Shown here: positions 49,720 through 63,439 of the stretch, in pieces | Layout: each line of letters opens with the position of its first letter | Position numbering within the stretch: the first letter of the stretch is position 1 | Assembly (NCBI RefSeq): GCF_026262505.1 | Contig: NC_067206.1 | Coordinates: forward strand, 20,729,319-20,793,318 | Direction: 5' to 3' | Length of the DNA: 64,000 nucleotides | Source of the DNA: Trichomonas vaginalis G3 | Taxonomy: Eukaryota; Parabasalia; Trichomonadida; Trichomonadidae | Position numbers and translations under genes: made by a program | Notes under the pieces: generated by a model | What the model saw: the letters and a program-made list of their open reading frames with translations, nothing else | Databases searched by the model: none | What the model was told of the DNA's origin: nothing

Positions 49720-52126
49720 AAACAGAAATTCATCAAAAGTGACAGCTCTCAATTTTTGACATTTGTAAATTCTAAATTGAATGAGAAAAATGAAATAACA
49801 CTAAGCATAATACAATATTCTAGATTTAATTATAATTAGGAAAAAGTTAGTTTTGAGAGTACTTTTCATAGGCATATAGAATGAAATCTTCTGAAAAATA
49901 ATATCACATAAACTCATATTATTTTCTAATATATAACTATTTTATATAAAAATCAAATTCAATGATCTTAAAAGCGAAGGATAAACCTCAAAATTTACGA
50001 ATATAATGAGTGGGAATATAATGCTTATCTATCATAAAACCATATGAAATATCAATTTTTGCTTTACGCCTAATTTTTGACGACAATTAGCAAAAAATGT
50101 TAAATGTTAACACTCAGTCCATTTGAATATGAAAAATAAAATTGACTTTGATTAAATGTTTTTATTTATCATGCAATTCTTCTTGCGACCAAAGATTTGA
50201 ATAAAAGTTCAAAAAATAAGATAGCTTAAAAAATAATATACGGTAGTGTTTACTAATAGATGAATAGTATATAAATTCTATTAAAATGGATTTGATCCAA
50301 AAAATATATAAAATTTGATCATAAATAAAATCGTTTTAAATTACTTCTTCATTTAAATTATAACAATTATTTTTGATTTTTATTTATCATCCACATTCAA
50401 ATTTGAATCTTATCACAAAAGAAGGACCACTTTTATGACTACTGCCAAATCTATAAACAGAGAATGGCTATTTGAAGCTAAAAGAAGAATAGAAGAAGGT
50501 GAATATTACAAAAGTGTGGGAAAGGAAGTTGAATTGGAAAATGGTAAAATTAAATTGAATGTTGCCGAAAATACAATAAGAAGAGCATTTCAACTTCAAG
50601 AAATCGAATTACCAAAAGTTAGTCGCGGCAGAAAACCAAATCCACCAACATTTGAACAAAAACAATTAATTAATTCTTGTGTTTCACAATATAAAGGAGG
50701 AATTTCAAAAACTTATTTATTGATTAAAAGGTTTCAAAATATTGTTCAAAATCCCGATTGTGAGAAAGAAAAAGAAGAAATTGCAAAAGAATTTGAAAAT
50801 ATAGAAGATTTGACAAAAGATCAAATTTTTGACAATTTACAAAAAATAAAGCCTCATCAAGTGGAAAAATTTATGATGGAATCAGGTTTATCTTCAAAAA
50901 GAGATTACAAACCAGCAGATCCACCTACCAAATATCGTGCCATATCAAAGAATTTGATATGGCACTGCGATATTCATTACCTTCACGGTAATGTTTCTTT
51001 TCCATTCTTTGCCATATTGAATGATATGACACGTAAAGTTCTCAAAACTAAATTATTGAAAAACAAGTCTTCCAACTCAACAGCGAATATTTTAAGAAAA
51101 CTTTTAGAGGAGTTTATCCCTTACTGCATCTGGACCGATAACGGCGGTGAAAACCGCGGTGAATTCGGCCAGGTTATGCAGGAAAACGGAATAGTTTGGA
51201 AGCACACCTTGCCGTATATGCCAAGACAGAACGGCAAGGTGGAGCGCCTGTGGCCAAGCTTAGAAAAGTTTTTGCCAGACGAGTTGGATGATATTCAACA
51301 AATCAAGGACTCAGTTCAGCAGTTCATTGAAAAATACAACAATACACCACATTTATCTCTCGATATTAATCCAAAAACGAATAGTAATTACACTCCTAAC
51401 GAATTATTCGAAGTTTCAAAATTTTGGTACGAGCCAGAAATGCAAAAATGGGAGTTATATATCAAAGAGGAATGGGTTTTAGCAAAATTTGAATAATTAC
51501 ATCATTTTAAATGACTTCTAAACAATTTTATTTATGATCAAATTTTATATATCTTTTTGGATCAAATCCATTTTAATAGAATTTATATACTATTCATCTA
51601 TTAGTAAACACTACCGTATATTATTTTTAAGCTATCTTATTTTTTGAAATTTTATTCAAATCTTTGGTCGCAAGAAGAATTGCATGATAAATAAAAACAT
51701 TTAATCAAAGTCAATTTTATTTTTCATATTCAAATGGACTGAGTGTTAACATTTAACATTTTTTGCTAATTGTCGTCAAAAATTAGGCGTAAAGCAAAAA
51801 TTGATATTTCATATGGTTTTATGATAGATAAGCATTATATTCCCACTCATTATATTCGTAAATTTTGAGGTTTATCCTTCGCTTTTAAGATCATTGAATT
51901 TGATTTTTATATAAAATAGTTATATATTAGAAAATAATATGAGTTTATGTGATATTATTTTTCAGAAGATTTTGTGTTCTTCTTCAAAATTTTATTTTTT
52001 ATTAAAAAGAATCTTTACGAAATATACATTTACTTTAATTAATATTTAAAAACGTGCTCTATCAAAAGTTCCAAAAATTCAATATTATAGCTTTTCTGAG
52101 GTGTCACTTTTGATGAATTTCTGTTT
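49720..52126 (+). mobile_element. rve DNA transposon with ~0.6-kb inverted ends, unit 2 copy
   Basis: Outer ends AAACAGAAATTCATCAAAAG and TGATGAATTTCTGTTT are inverted. The inner ~450 bp of each side is also inverted (for example TTTGATCATAAATAAAAT versus ATTTTATTTATGATCAAA), but a segment just inside the left and right ends (about 49745-49880 and 51965-52095) is not, so the inverted repeat is two-part. One intact transposase gene lies between. Single-gene rve elements of this sort are known as Ginger/IS3EU-like transposons; exact family not established. Confidence 0.8.
50435..51496 (+). CDS. rve-type DDE transposase, unit 2
   Basis: 353 residues. N-terminal ~60 residues MTTAKSINREWLFEAKRRIE onward form a helix-turn-helix-like region, followed by a basic linker (VSRGRKPNPPTFEQKQ). 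The rve core has the first Asp in IWHCDIHYLHG, the second in IWTDNGGENRGE and the Glu in NGKVERLWPS, with 55 and 34 residues between. The C-terminal part is short (EVSKFWYEPEMQKWELYIK). The gene fills the element between the inverted ends. Frame and acidic triad are intact, so it may be functional. It is related to the 416-aa transposase at 13603 in the core only. Confidence 0.9.
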   Translation: MTTAKSINREWLFEAKRRIEEGEYYKSVGKEVELENGKIKLNVAENTIRRAFQLQEIELPKVSRGRKPNPPTFEQKQLINSCVSQYKGGISKTYLLIKRFQNIVQNPDCEKEKEEIAKEFENIEDLTKDQIFDNLQKIKPHQVEKFMMESGLSSKRDYKPADPPTKYRAISKNLIWHCDIHYLHGNVSFPFFAILNDMTRKVLKTKLLKNKSSNSTANILRKLLEEFIPYCIWTDNGGENRGEFGQVMQENGIVWKHTLPYMPRQNGKVERLWPSLEKFLPDELDDIQQIKDSVQQFIEKYNNTPHLSLDINPKTNSNYTPNELFEVSKFWYEPEMQKWELYIKEEWVLAKFE

Positions 52127-53253
52127 TCAACACTAGACAAAAACAATTATATTAGATGCACATGATTAACATCTCTTGTCTGATGATGTTTTTCAATTAA
52201 AAGATTATTATATACAGTTGAATTTACAAAATTCTTAATTCATAATTGCATGGCACAAGAGAGGTATGATCTGCTTATATGTTAATGATAGATATACCAT
52301 ATTATTTCCATTACTATAAATAACTTAAAGAAATATATCTTCTAAGTGTATTTTTTGTTCAATTTTGTTTGAAAAAAAAATTAAAACGCATTTCTTATCT
52401 TGTTTAGCTTTGATAAGTTGGATTAAATAATATTACTAAATACAAATCATGATAACAATTATATATCCATGCTAAATGCCTGAAGATCTGGTGAAAATAT
52501 TGAGATATGCCTCACTTCCATCATTTCGTCTTACCACATAAAAATATGTGATTTTTAAAACAAGTTAGCTGATATGCTTTTAACAAAACCGAATCAAAAG
52601 TATTCAAAAAAATCTGAAATTGTAAAATATCTTAATCAAAAATAAAGGGTTGATCTTCATTTTCGGGATTTCAAAAAAATTTGGAATTTCACCTCCCAAA
52701 CACACAGATTGTCCAGTTCATTGGCATAGAGAATATCCGATTTCCAGTGTTTTACTCTGAATCTTATTAGTTAAATACCGAATTTCGAACATAAATTCAT
52801 CAAAATCGAATAAAGAGACTACCAAAAACGACACAAATATAATCAAGTCACAATCATTTAACAGGAACTCCTTAAATGAAGATTTTTACAATTTTAATCT
52901 CTATATTTTAGAAAAAAATATGCTCAGTCACAAACACAATTACTATGTTATGGAACAAGGCATTGACACTCGAATCTCTGGCCAATTCGAGGAACATCCA
53001 AAATTTCAATAATCTTATCCCACAGAATCCATAGCCCAAAAACTTTAATTTGCATAGTACATTTGAAGACGAATAATATTAGTCCAATTTTTTTTAACTT
53101 TGAAATTTTCAAAGATACAAAATTTATTACATTTAGAATTAATGCATTAATATATGCATTTGTTCCGTACCGAAAATGAACTTTACAAAAAGTGACATGA
53201 AAAGTCTTAATTACATTAAAGCCAAATGTAAACTTCATTGAGAAAAAGCAGTT

Positions 53254-54580
53254 TTGTCTCGTATTCAACGTAAAATCTTCAAAAGAAGACTAAACAAAAA
53301 GTGCTACACTGATAACAAAGATGAATTTCACATGGAACGCGATGATTCAATAACTGCAGAGTTGCGACATACAATTGCGGAAAATGTATGGACAACCACA
53401 TGTAATGGTGGAGAACCATCGTATCTTTCAGAGGTCGAATTACTTGATTTTTATGGTGAAATCAATCAAAGAGCAAAAGGTCTTGCATGTGAAAAGGTAA
53501 TCGAAGCTTATCAGATTGCCTACGAATTACTGGAGTATAGATACAGCAGAGCTTTATATCTAGCTGGCCTTGTTCATCCAGACGAATTTCCAACAAGAGG
53601 AAAAAGAATTGTTTACTTCGCTAGAAGTATATCTCCCCTCAAGATCATGGTTAAACAGAGTTTGCTCTGATCTCAACATTGAGATCAAAAGCTCAAAAGA
53701 AAATGAGGAAAAACGAGCAAAGTACTGTAACACAGCAACAGTTGCTAACTTCTTACATTAATTTCAGTATACGGCAGGAATTGATCCATGGAATAAGTGG
53801 AGTATTTATGAAACATCTCTGCTTCATCAAAGCGTTACAAAGTTATCTGCACTGAAAGCAACCCTCCTTTAACCAAAGAAGAGCATGAATTTGTGCTTGT
53901 TACTAGTATCTTCCCATATAATTCTGAAGGATACCGGATGAAACCATTTATTATTGTTCCAGGAATATAAAATTGTTCACAGGAACTCCGCTCCGTGAGA
54001 GCATTCCTTACAGGACAATCTTATGGATGGATGACAAAGAAGATATGGGATATCTTTAATTTAACTTTTATTATCGAAATCCAGAGATATCGCTCAAGTC
54101 TTGATGCTATCACAGCAGCTCAGCATAATATCGTATTCGGTGATAATCATATCAGCCGAGTAAGTTATTTTACTTGCAAACTTTTGAGTCTCTTCAGAAT
54201 TGAACTCTTGACATTTCCAGCTTACTGCACAGTAGTTCTCCAGTTATTTGATGTAGGATGTGCAGCATCTTTGAGATCAAAGAATAACAGGTTAAAATAT
54301 GTTCCGCTTTACACATATGAGCAAGATAATTTATCAAATACCCCAAAACCAAGGTTAAAAATTGTAAGAATTTTAATTGATGCTTGTGATTAAGTCAATG
54401 CATCAGTATGGTATTCATCCGTGGAACCCAGATAAAGCCTTATCCAACGAATTAACAAACAAAACATCAAACGCAATACCAAATCCCACATATATATTTA
54501 ATTCTTCTTGCAAAAAATTAACATCTGACGCCGAATTACTTAAAATTGCGCAATTTGAAGCAATCAAATTCAAACATTAA
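53254..54580 (+). pseudogene. pogo-like transposase, decayed, unit 2
   Basis: Sequence and interruptions identical to unit 1, so the decay preceded the tandem amplification. Confidence 0.7.
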
Positions 54581-55632
54581 ATCAAGCACTGATAGTTATT
54601 GTAACAAATATTTCGAATTATTTAGATTATTATCCTCCAAATACAAAAATTCTCAGCAAAGGGATGAAATTGAGTCAATTTAATGGAGCAAAACGAAGTG
54701 AGGTGAAATTCACCACTTTGACACCTCGTATTTTTCAGATATATCGATTAATATTGAGTTTTATTGGGATGGAAAACATACTGAAAAACCTGCAATATCA
54801 ACACCTTTTTATATAATATTGAATAAATAAAAATTTGTTTTTATTTTCCAAAAAGATATATGATACATTTTTATTATACAGGTTAAAAACTGTCTAGCTT
54901 TTGCTTTTAGTGCTCGACCAGAGGCATACATTGAAAATACAATCCTCTCCATGGTTTTTGTGTAGGATCTGATCTTCTCAAAACGATGATATTGACTATT
55001 ATTATATGAATTGAATGTATTTATGAATATTTCGAAATTTTAATATAAATAATTTATTAAAAATAAAAATTGAACGTAAGTACAAAAAATATAATTTGAA
55101 AGCAAATTAAAAATTAACGATACGATAATTTGGAACTTTTACCTTTTGCCAATAAATATAAAAATAAAATTTTGGGAATTGGAACTTAAGAGTAGAGAGA
55201 CCTTTGTTGATATGTATGAGGCTATGTATTTATGTGTAGATCTGAGTAAGCTTGGTTATCATATAGCGGTTTCTGATGAAATTGAGAACCTCGGAGACCC
55301 AAGACCTTTGTTGATATGTATGAGGCTATGTATTTGTGCGTAGTCATTAAACCCATTCTTGCAAATTAGAATATTATTTTATTTGTTATATTGAGCTTTC
55401 TTCCTGATAATTTGCATATCTTCAAAATCATTAAAGTAAGTAAAATCAGTTGTTTTTTCGGTGATTAATCTTAATTCTTCGCATTATATTTCTTTTTTTT
55501 GAAAAATCTTACTGTTTGGGGAAATTCTCTTTGCGAAATCTGTTGGCCTGAGGATTATCTGGTTGAATAAAAATATGTTCAATTCCCCTTTCGCATAATA
55601 ATTAATGAAATTGTGTTTTATTTTCGAGAGTG

Positions 55633-55937
55633 TGCAAAACGTTCCCACTTCTTGAGAGGTACGTTTTGCAAATTTTTTTCTTTCATACATAGAAGATTTT
55701 TGGAAGATGATTGATCTCTACATGATATTATATCATATTTCTACATTGAGTCCTTAACAATATTAAATTGCAGGGTTTTCAAATCAAAAAACTAACTTTC
55801 GCTCTTTCAGGTCAAATCAGCAAGGCTCTTCTATATAGGTGTTGGATATATTATCAAACTGAAATGAAACTTTCCAGAGATGTCCATAAAATTATTTTGC
55901 AAAACATCCCTCTCAAAAAGTGGGAACGTTTTTGCAA
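55633..55937. mobile_element. small inverted-repeat element (MITE-like), unit 2
   Basis: Same element as 46851-47155, displaced by one unit. Confidence 0.65.
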
Positions 55938-56584
55938 TTTTTTTTTTTTTTTGTACCATTATCGGTCCATAGAGCGAAATGGGGACCAGGTATTGTGCTT
56001 AATGCACGTTTGAGTACATTTGTTGTATACTCTGCAGTTTTCTGAGAAAAAGATTATGAGTGATCTCGTTTTTTCTTAAAGTCATTTTTTTCTTATCAAA
56101 AAAAATTAAAATTACGTAAAACTATGACAAAATTACGTAATTCACAATTTTAATGCTGAAAAATAGGAATATAAGCTTATAATACTACAGGTAGATTGAG
56201 CATCGATGCGCGCTAATGCCAACATGATTAATTTGAGTCGGTTTTATATATTATTGGAAATTAATCACAAATTGTCCATGAATATAAGTTATATTCTTCG
56301 ATATTATGAGTTAATGAAGGCTACAATATTTGTAATCATGATTGGCTAGTTAAAATCTATTAGAATAAAAGAAATTGTAATTTAATAATATTGAATTGAC
56401 ATTTTAAATAATTTGAGGTCTAATCCATTATGAGTATGGTTATTACAGGTCACTTATTATTATTCTTTGATATACAAAGAGTTAAAACGATTTGGTAATG
56501 AGATATTGTAGAAAATAAAAATAACTGTAATCTATTGAAACTGATAAAAAAAATTAAATCCATTTATTTTTTATTCATATGTTA

Positions 56585-56896
56585 TTATTGATGAGAATTA
56601 GATTCATTTAAAATTGAATACATATTTTTGAGAGAGTCAAAAATTTCAGGATCGATTTCATCTTCGCATTCATCCAAATATATTCTAAGCTCGGAATTTT
56701 CAAATGCATTCAAAATATTGGCAAAGTTTTCTTTACAAGAAGAGTTAAATAAAATTTCTTGTAAACAATTAATAATAAATTTTGGGTTAAATTCAACAAA
56801 ATCCGAAAGAATTTCAAACACCTTTTCAAATTTGTCATTAAATATCGAAAGGGATATTGAATCTTTTATGATAATAGCGATGAGGATATTTATCAA
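56585..56896 (-). CDS. 103-codon orphan frame, unit 2
   Basis: Identical in protein to the frame at 47805-48116. Confidence 0.45.
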   Translation of the reverse strand: MINILIAIIIKDSISLSIFNDKFEKVFEILSDFVEFNPKFIINCLQEILFNSSCKENFANILNAFENSELRIYLDECEDEIDPEIFDSLKNMYSILNESNSHQ

Positions 56897-57043
56897 AATT
56901 TCCTTATTTTTGAAGAGTGCGGGATAAATTTGTCAAGTGTCACTTTTCAATAACCTTAAATTACGCTGTTCTAATTTTTTAAAAAATAACCTTAAATTAT
57001 ATTTGAAGAAATTATGTCTATGATATATGTTTTATTCTAGAAT

Positions 57044-58119
57044 CTTGGAGTTTTCATGCACTACACAAGAGCTCCAAGGTTCCAAGAGTGAATGCTCAAT
57101 AGCAATTATAGAGATGTACCTTTTCAAAATGACTTTTACTGATTAAATTTAATCAATAGAAGACATTTTGAAAAGGTACCTCTACAATTAGATATACAAG
57201 AGATTCAAAGCTTCATTTCAGATAGATTTGAAACTTTGAAACTCTTGGTAGATTTTGAGTGAATGCTGACAATCATCTTTGAGAAGGTTTTCTTAAAGAA
57301 AACCTTCTCAAAGAGGTTTCTCAGGAGCCCTGAGGCTCCCTTTCGTAATGATTGGGAGCCTTGGGGCTCCTGAGACGAAGAATGGCTTCGCCGAATCTTT
57401 GATCAGCAGAGGCCAAATGAAAAGGCCTCTACTGATGGATTCTCAGGAGCCCTGAGGCTCCCTTTCGTAATGATTGGGAGCCTTGGGGCTCCTGAGACGA
57501 AGAATGGCTTCGCCGAATCTTTGATCAGCAGAGGCCAAATGAAAAGGCCTCTACTGATGGATTCTCAGGAGCCCTGAGGCTCCCTTTCGTAATGATTGGG
57601 AGCCTTGGGGCTCCTGAGACGAAGAATGGCTTCGCCGAATCTTTGATCAGCAGAGGCCAAATGAAAAGGCCTCTGCTGATGGATTCTCAGGAGCCCTGAG
57701 GCTCCCTTTCGTAATGATTGGGAGCCTTGGGGCTCCTGAGCGAAGAATGGCTTCGCCGAATCTGATCAGCAGAGGCTGACCTCTGCTGATGCTCAGGAGC
57801 CCTGAGGCTCCCGTAATGATTAGCTTGCTCCTGCATATCATTAATTTTTTTTAAAAAAAAGTGCCGTGTGGCAAATTTGTCCTGTTCCCTCTCCTAACAC
57901 ATAACTCCACAACTACCCAAGTACTATATTGCCACTCCTTCCCGCATTGCATTTGAGAAACATTAAAAGTGGCGACAAGTGCACTTGCCATGGCATATTG
58001 TTGCGCGTATATACTACTTCTAATGAAAGAAGCAGTATATACGCGCAATTCGAGTGAGATTGCAGCAGAAAGTCGAGAAGAGAGCCCTTTCTTAAGGTTA
58101 GGACTCCCTTCTCGACTTT
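57044..58119. repeat. stem-loop array with GC-rich minisatellite, unit 3
   Basis: Same stems as unit 2. The minisatellite has an additional, degenerate last copy (about 57740-57835) missing several short segments. Confidence 0.9.
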
Positions 58120-58138
58120 ATTATACAATGAAATATAA

Positions 58139-58369
58139 ATCATAGTATATTTTTGTCACTTTTCACATCGTATTACCCCGATAGAAACAAAACAAAACGA
58201 CTTTCTTGATATATCAATAAATGGCACGGATAATTTATTGGATGCATTGGAAAAATATTTTAATACATATCCTATTGAGCAAAATCGATTTCAAAAAGAT
58301 GAAATATTAGAATGGCCCAAGTATTTAATCATACAATTAAACTTTCGTAAGACGAAATGGTGGAAGTGA
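58139..58369 (+). pseudogene. ubiquitin-specific protease fragment, unit 3
   Basis: Same sequence and frame as 49280-49510. Confidence 0.6.
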
Positions 58370-58578
58370 AGTGATGTTGAAACCTTGATATTTCCTCGAA
58401 ATTTCTACAAAACATATATTAGACATAAAGCATATATCTTATTTTATTAAGAATGTTGAATAATAATATTATTAAATATTAAGCTTTAAAAAAGCTAATT
58501 AAATTCAAAAATGAATATATATTATTATTGGATAAATATTAATCAGAACAAATGATTTTTTTATTAATGCTATGTAAT

Positions 58579-60984
58579 AAACAGAAATTCATCAAAAGTG
58601 ACAGCTCTCAATTTTTGACATTTGTAAATTCTAAATTGAATGAGAAAAATGAAATAACACTAAGCATAATACAATATTCTAGATTTAATTATAATTAGGA
58701 AAAAGTTAGTTTTGAGAGTACTTTTCATAGGCATATAGAATGAAATCTTCTGAAAAATAATATCACATAAACTCATATTATTTTCTAATATATAACTATT
58801 TTATATAAAAATCAAATTCAATGATCTTAAAAGCGAAGGATAAACCTCAAAATTTACGAATATAATGAGTGGGAATATAATGCTTATCTATCATAAAACC
58901 ATATGAAATATCAATTTTTGCTTTACGCCTAATTTTTGACGACAATTAGCAAAAAATGTTAAATGTTAACACTCAGTCCATTTGAATATGAAAAATAAAA
59001 TTGACTTTGATTAAATGTTTTTATTTATCATGCAATTCTTCTTGCGACCAAAGATTTGAATAAAATTCAAAAAATAAGATAGCTTAAAAATAATATACGG
59101 TAGTGTTTACTAATAGATGAATAGTATATAAATTCTATTAAAATGGATTTGATCCAAAAAAATATATAAAATTTGATCATAAATAAAATCGTTTTAAATT
59201 ACTTCTTCATTTAAATTATAACAATTATTTTTGATTTTTATTTATCATCCACATTCAAATTTGAATCTTATCACAAAAGAAGGACCACTTTTATGACTAC
59301 TGCCAAATCTATAAACAGAGAATGGCTATTTGAAGCTAAAAGAAGAATAGAAGAAGGTGAATATTACAAAAGTGTGGGAAAGGAAGTTGAATTGGAAAAT
59401 GGTAAAATTAAATTGAATGTTGCCGAAAATACAATAAGAAGAGCATTTCAACTTCAAGAAATCGAATTACCAAAAGTTAGTCGCGGCAGAAAACCAAATC
59501 CACCAACATTTGAACAAAAACAATTAATTAATTCTTGTGTTTCACAATATAAAGGAGGAATTTCAAAAACTTATTTATTGATTAAAAGGTTTCAAAATAT
59601 TGTTCAAAATCCCGATTGTGAGAAAGAAAAAGAAGAAATTGCAAAAGAATTTGAAAATATAGAAGATTTGACAAAAGATCAAATTTTTGACAATTTACAA
59701 AAAATAAAGCCTCATCAAGTGGAAAAATTTATGATGGAATCAGGTTTATCTTCAAAAAGAGATTACAAACCAGCAGATCCACCTACCAAATATCGTGCCA
59801 TATCAAAGAATTTGATATGGCACTGCGATATTCATTACCTTCACGGTAATGTTTCTTTTCCATTCTTTGCCATATTGAATGATATGACACGTAAAGTTCT
59901 CAAAACTAAATTATTGAAAAACAAGTCTTCCAACTCAACAGCGAATATTTTAAGAAAACTTTTAGAGGAGTTTATCCCTTACTGCATCTGGACCGATAAC
60001 GGCGGTGAAAACCGCGGTGAATTCGGCCAGGTTATGCAGGAAAACGGAATAGTTTGGAAGCACACCTTGCCGTATATGCCAAGACAGAACGGCAAGGTGG
60101 AGCGCCTGTGGCCAAGCTTAGAAAAGTTTTTGCCAGACGAGTTGGATGATATTCAACAAATCAAGGACTCAGTTCAGCAGTTCATTGAAAAATACAACAA
60201 TACACCACATTTATCTCTCGATATTAATCCAAAAACGAATAGTAATTACACTCCTAACGAATTATTCGAAGTTTCAAAATTTTGGTACGAGCCAGAAATG
60301 CAAAAATGGGAGTTATATATCAAAGAGGAATGGGTTTTAGCAAAATTTGAATAATTACATCATTTTAAATGACTTCTAAACAATTTTATTTATGATCAAA
60401 TTTTATATATCTTTTTGGATCAAATCCATTTTAATAGAATTTATATACTATTCATCTATTAGTAAACACTACCGTATATTATTTTTAAGCTATCTTATTT
60501 TTTGAAATTTTATTCAAATCTTTGGTCGCAAGAAGAATTGCATGATAAATAAAAACATTTAATCAAAGTCAATTTTATTTTTCATATTCAAATGGACTGA
60601 GTGTTAACATTTAACATTTTTTGCTAATTGTCGTCAAAAATTAGGCGTAAAGCAAAAATTGATATTTCATATGGTTTTATGATAGATAAGCATTATATTC
60701 CCACTCATTATATTCGTAAATTTTGAGGTTTATCCTTCGCTTTTAAGATCATTGAATTTGATTTTTATATAAAATAGTTATATATTAGAAAATAATATGA
60801 GTTTATGTGATATTATTTTTCAGAAGATTTTGTGTTCTTCTTCAAAATTTTATTTTTTATTAAAAAGAATCTTTACGAAATATACATTTACTTTAATTAA
60901 TATTTAAAAACGTGCTCTATCAAAAGTTCCAAAAATTCAATATTATAGCTTTTCTGAGGTGTCACTTTTGATGAATTTCTGTTT
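58579..60984 (+). mobile_element. rve DNA transposon, unit 3 copy
   Basis: Same structure as the unit 2 copy, with an identical transposase protein. Confidence 0.8.
59293..60354 (+). CDS. rve-type DDE transposase, unit 3
   Basis: Protein identical to that at 50435-51496, including the acidic triad, as expected from recent tandem duplication of the whole unit rather than independent transposition. Confidence 0.9.
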   Translation: MTTAKSINREWLFEAKRRIEEGEYYKSVGKEVELENGKIKLNVAENTIRRAFQLQEIELPKVSRGRKPNPPTFEQKQLINSCVSQYKGGISKTYLLIKRFQNIVQNPDCEKEKEEIAKEFENIEDLTKDQIFDNLQKIKPHQVEKFMMESGLSSKRDYKPADPPTKYRAISKNLIWHCDIHYLHGNVSFPFFAILNDMTRKVLKTKLLKNKSSNSTANILRKLLEEFIPYCIWTDNGGENRGEFGQVMQENGIVWKHTLPYMPRQNGKVERLWPSLEKFLPDELDDIQQIKDSVQQFIEKYNNTPHLSLDINPKTNSNYTPNELFEVSKFWYEPEMQKWELYIKEEWVLAKFE

Positions 60985-62112
60985 TCAACACTAGACAAAA
61001 ACAATTATATTAGATGCACATGATTAACATCTCTTGGTCTGATGATGTTTTTCAATTAAAAGATTATTATATACAGTTGAATTTACAAAATTCTTAATTC
61101 ATAATTGCATGGCACAAGAGAGGTATGATCTGCTTATATGTTAATGATAGATATACCATATTATTTCCATTACTATAAATAACTTAAAGAAATATATCTT
61201 CTAAGTGTATTTTTTGTTCAATTTTGTTTGAAAAAAAAATTAAAACGCATTTCTTATCTTGTTTAGCTTTGATAAGTTGGATTAAATAATATTACTAAAT
61301 ACAAATCATGATAACAATTATATATCCATGCTAAATGCCTGAAGATCTGGTGAAAATATTGAGATATGCCTCACTTCCATCATTTCGTCTTACCACATAA
61401 AAATATGTGATTTTTAAAACAAGTTAGCTGATATGCTTTTAACAAAACCGAATCAAAAGTATTCAAAAAAATCTGAAATTGTAAAATATCTTAATCAAAA
61501 ATAAAGGGTTGATCTTCATTTTCGGGATTTCAAAAAAATTTGGAATTTCACCTCCCAAACACACAGATTGTCCAGTTCATTGGCATAGAGAATATCCGAT
61601 TTCCAGTGTTTTACTCTGAATCTTATTAGTTAAATACCGAATTTCGAACATAAATTCATCAAAATCGAATAAAGAGACTACCAAAAACGACACAAATATA
61701 ATCAAGTCACAATCATTTAACAGGAACTCCTTAAATGAAGATTTTTACAATTTTAATCTCTATATTTTAGAAAAAAATATGCTCAGTCACAAACACAATT
61801 ACTATGTTATGGAACAAGGCATTGACACTCGAATCTCTGGCCAATTCGAGGAACATCCAAAATTTCAATAATCTTATCCCACAGAATCCATAGCCCAAAA
61901 ACTTTAATTTGCATAGTACATTTGAAGACGAATAATATTAGTCCAATTTTTTTTAACTTTGAAATTTTCAAAGATACAAAATTTATTACATTTAGAATTA
62001 ATGCATTAATATATGCATTTGTTCCGTACCGAAAATGAACTTTACAAAAAGTGACATGAAAAGTCTTAATTACATTAAAGCCAAATGTAAACTTCATTGA
62101 GAAAAAGCAGTT

Positions 62113-63439
62113 TTGTCTCGTATTCAACGTAAAATCTTCAAAAGAAGACTAAACAAAAAGTGCTACACTGATAACAAAGATGAATTTCACATGGAACGCG
62201 ATGATTCAATAACTGCAGAGTTGCGACATACAATTGCGGAAAATGTATGGACAACCACATGTAATGGTGGAGAACCATCGTATCTTTCAGAGGTCGAATT
62301 ACTTGATTTTTATGGTGAAATCAATCAAAGAGCAAAAGGTCTTGCATGTGAAAAGGTAATCGAAGCTTATCAGATTGCCTACGAATTACTGGAGTATAGA
62401 TACAGCAGAGCTTTATATCTAGCTGGCCTTGTTCATCCAGACGAATTTCCAACAAGAGGAAAAAGAATTGTTTACTTCGCTAGAAGTATATCTCCCCTCA
62501 AGATCATGGTTAAACAGAGTTTGCTCTGATCTCAACATTGAGATCAAAAGCTCAAAAGAAAATGAGGAAAAACGAGCAAAGTACTGTAACACAGCAACAG
62601 TTGCTAACTTCTTACATTAATTTCAGTATACGGCAGGAATTGATCCATGGAATAAGTGGAGTATTTATGAAACATCTCTGCTTCATCAAAGCGTTACAAA
62701 GTTATCTGCACTGAAAGCAACCCTCCTTTAACCAAAGAAGAGCATGAATTTGTGCTTGTTACTAGTATCTTCCCATATAATTCTGAAGGATACCGGATGA
62801 AACCATTTATTATTGTTCCAGGAATATAAAATTGTTCACAGGAACTCCGCTCCGTGAGAGCATTCCTTACAGGACAATCTTATGGATGGATGACAAAGAA
62901 GATATGGGATATCTTTAATTTAACTTTTATTATCGAAATCCAGAGATATCGCTCAAGTCTTGATGCTATCACAGCAGCTCAGCATAATATCGTATTCGGT
63001 GATAATCATATCAGCCGAGTAAGTTATTTTACTTGCAAACTTTTGAGTCTCTTCAGAATTGAACTCTTGACATTTCCAGCTTACTGCACAGTAGTTCTCC
63101 AGTTATTTGATGTAGGATGTGCAGCATCTTTGAGATCAAAGAATAACAGGTTAAAATATGTTCCGCTTTACACATATGAGCAAGATAATTTATCAAATAC
63201 CCCAAAACCAAGGTTAAAAATTGTAAGAATTTTAATTGATGCTTGTGATTAAGTCAATGCATCAGTATGGTATTCATCCGTGGAACCCAGATAAAGCCTT
63301 ATCCAACGAATTAACAAACAAAACATCAAACGCAATACCAAATCCCACATATATATTTAATTCTTCTTGCAAAAAATTAACATCTGACGCCGAATTACTT
63401 AAAATTGCGCAATTTGAAGCAATCAAATTCAAACATTAA
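62113..63439 (+). pseudogene. pogo-like transposase, decayed, unit 3
   Basis: Same fragments and interruptions as in units 1 and 2. Confidence 0.7.

Larger units (their letters stand above)
48185..56964. repeat. 8.8-kb tandem unit 2
   Basis: Full 8780-bp unit with the same order of parts as unit 1. Gene-free stretches: 52127-53253, 54581-55632 and 55938-56584, holding the same A/T-rich DNA as in unit 1. Confidence 0.95.
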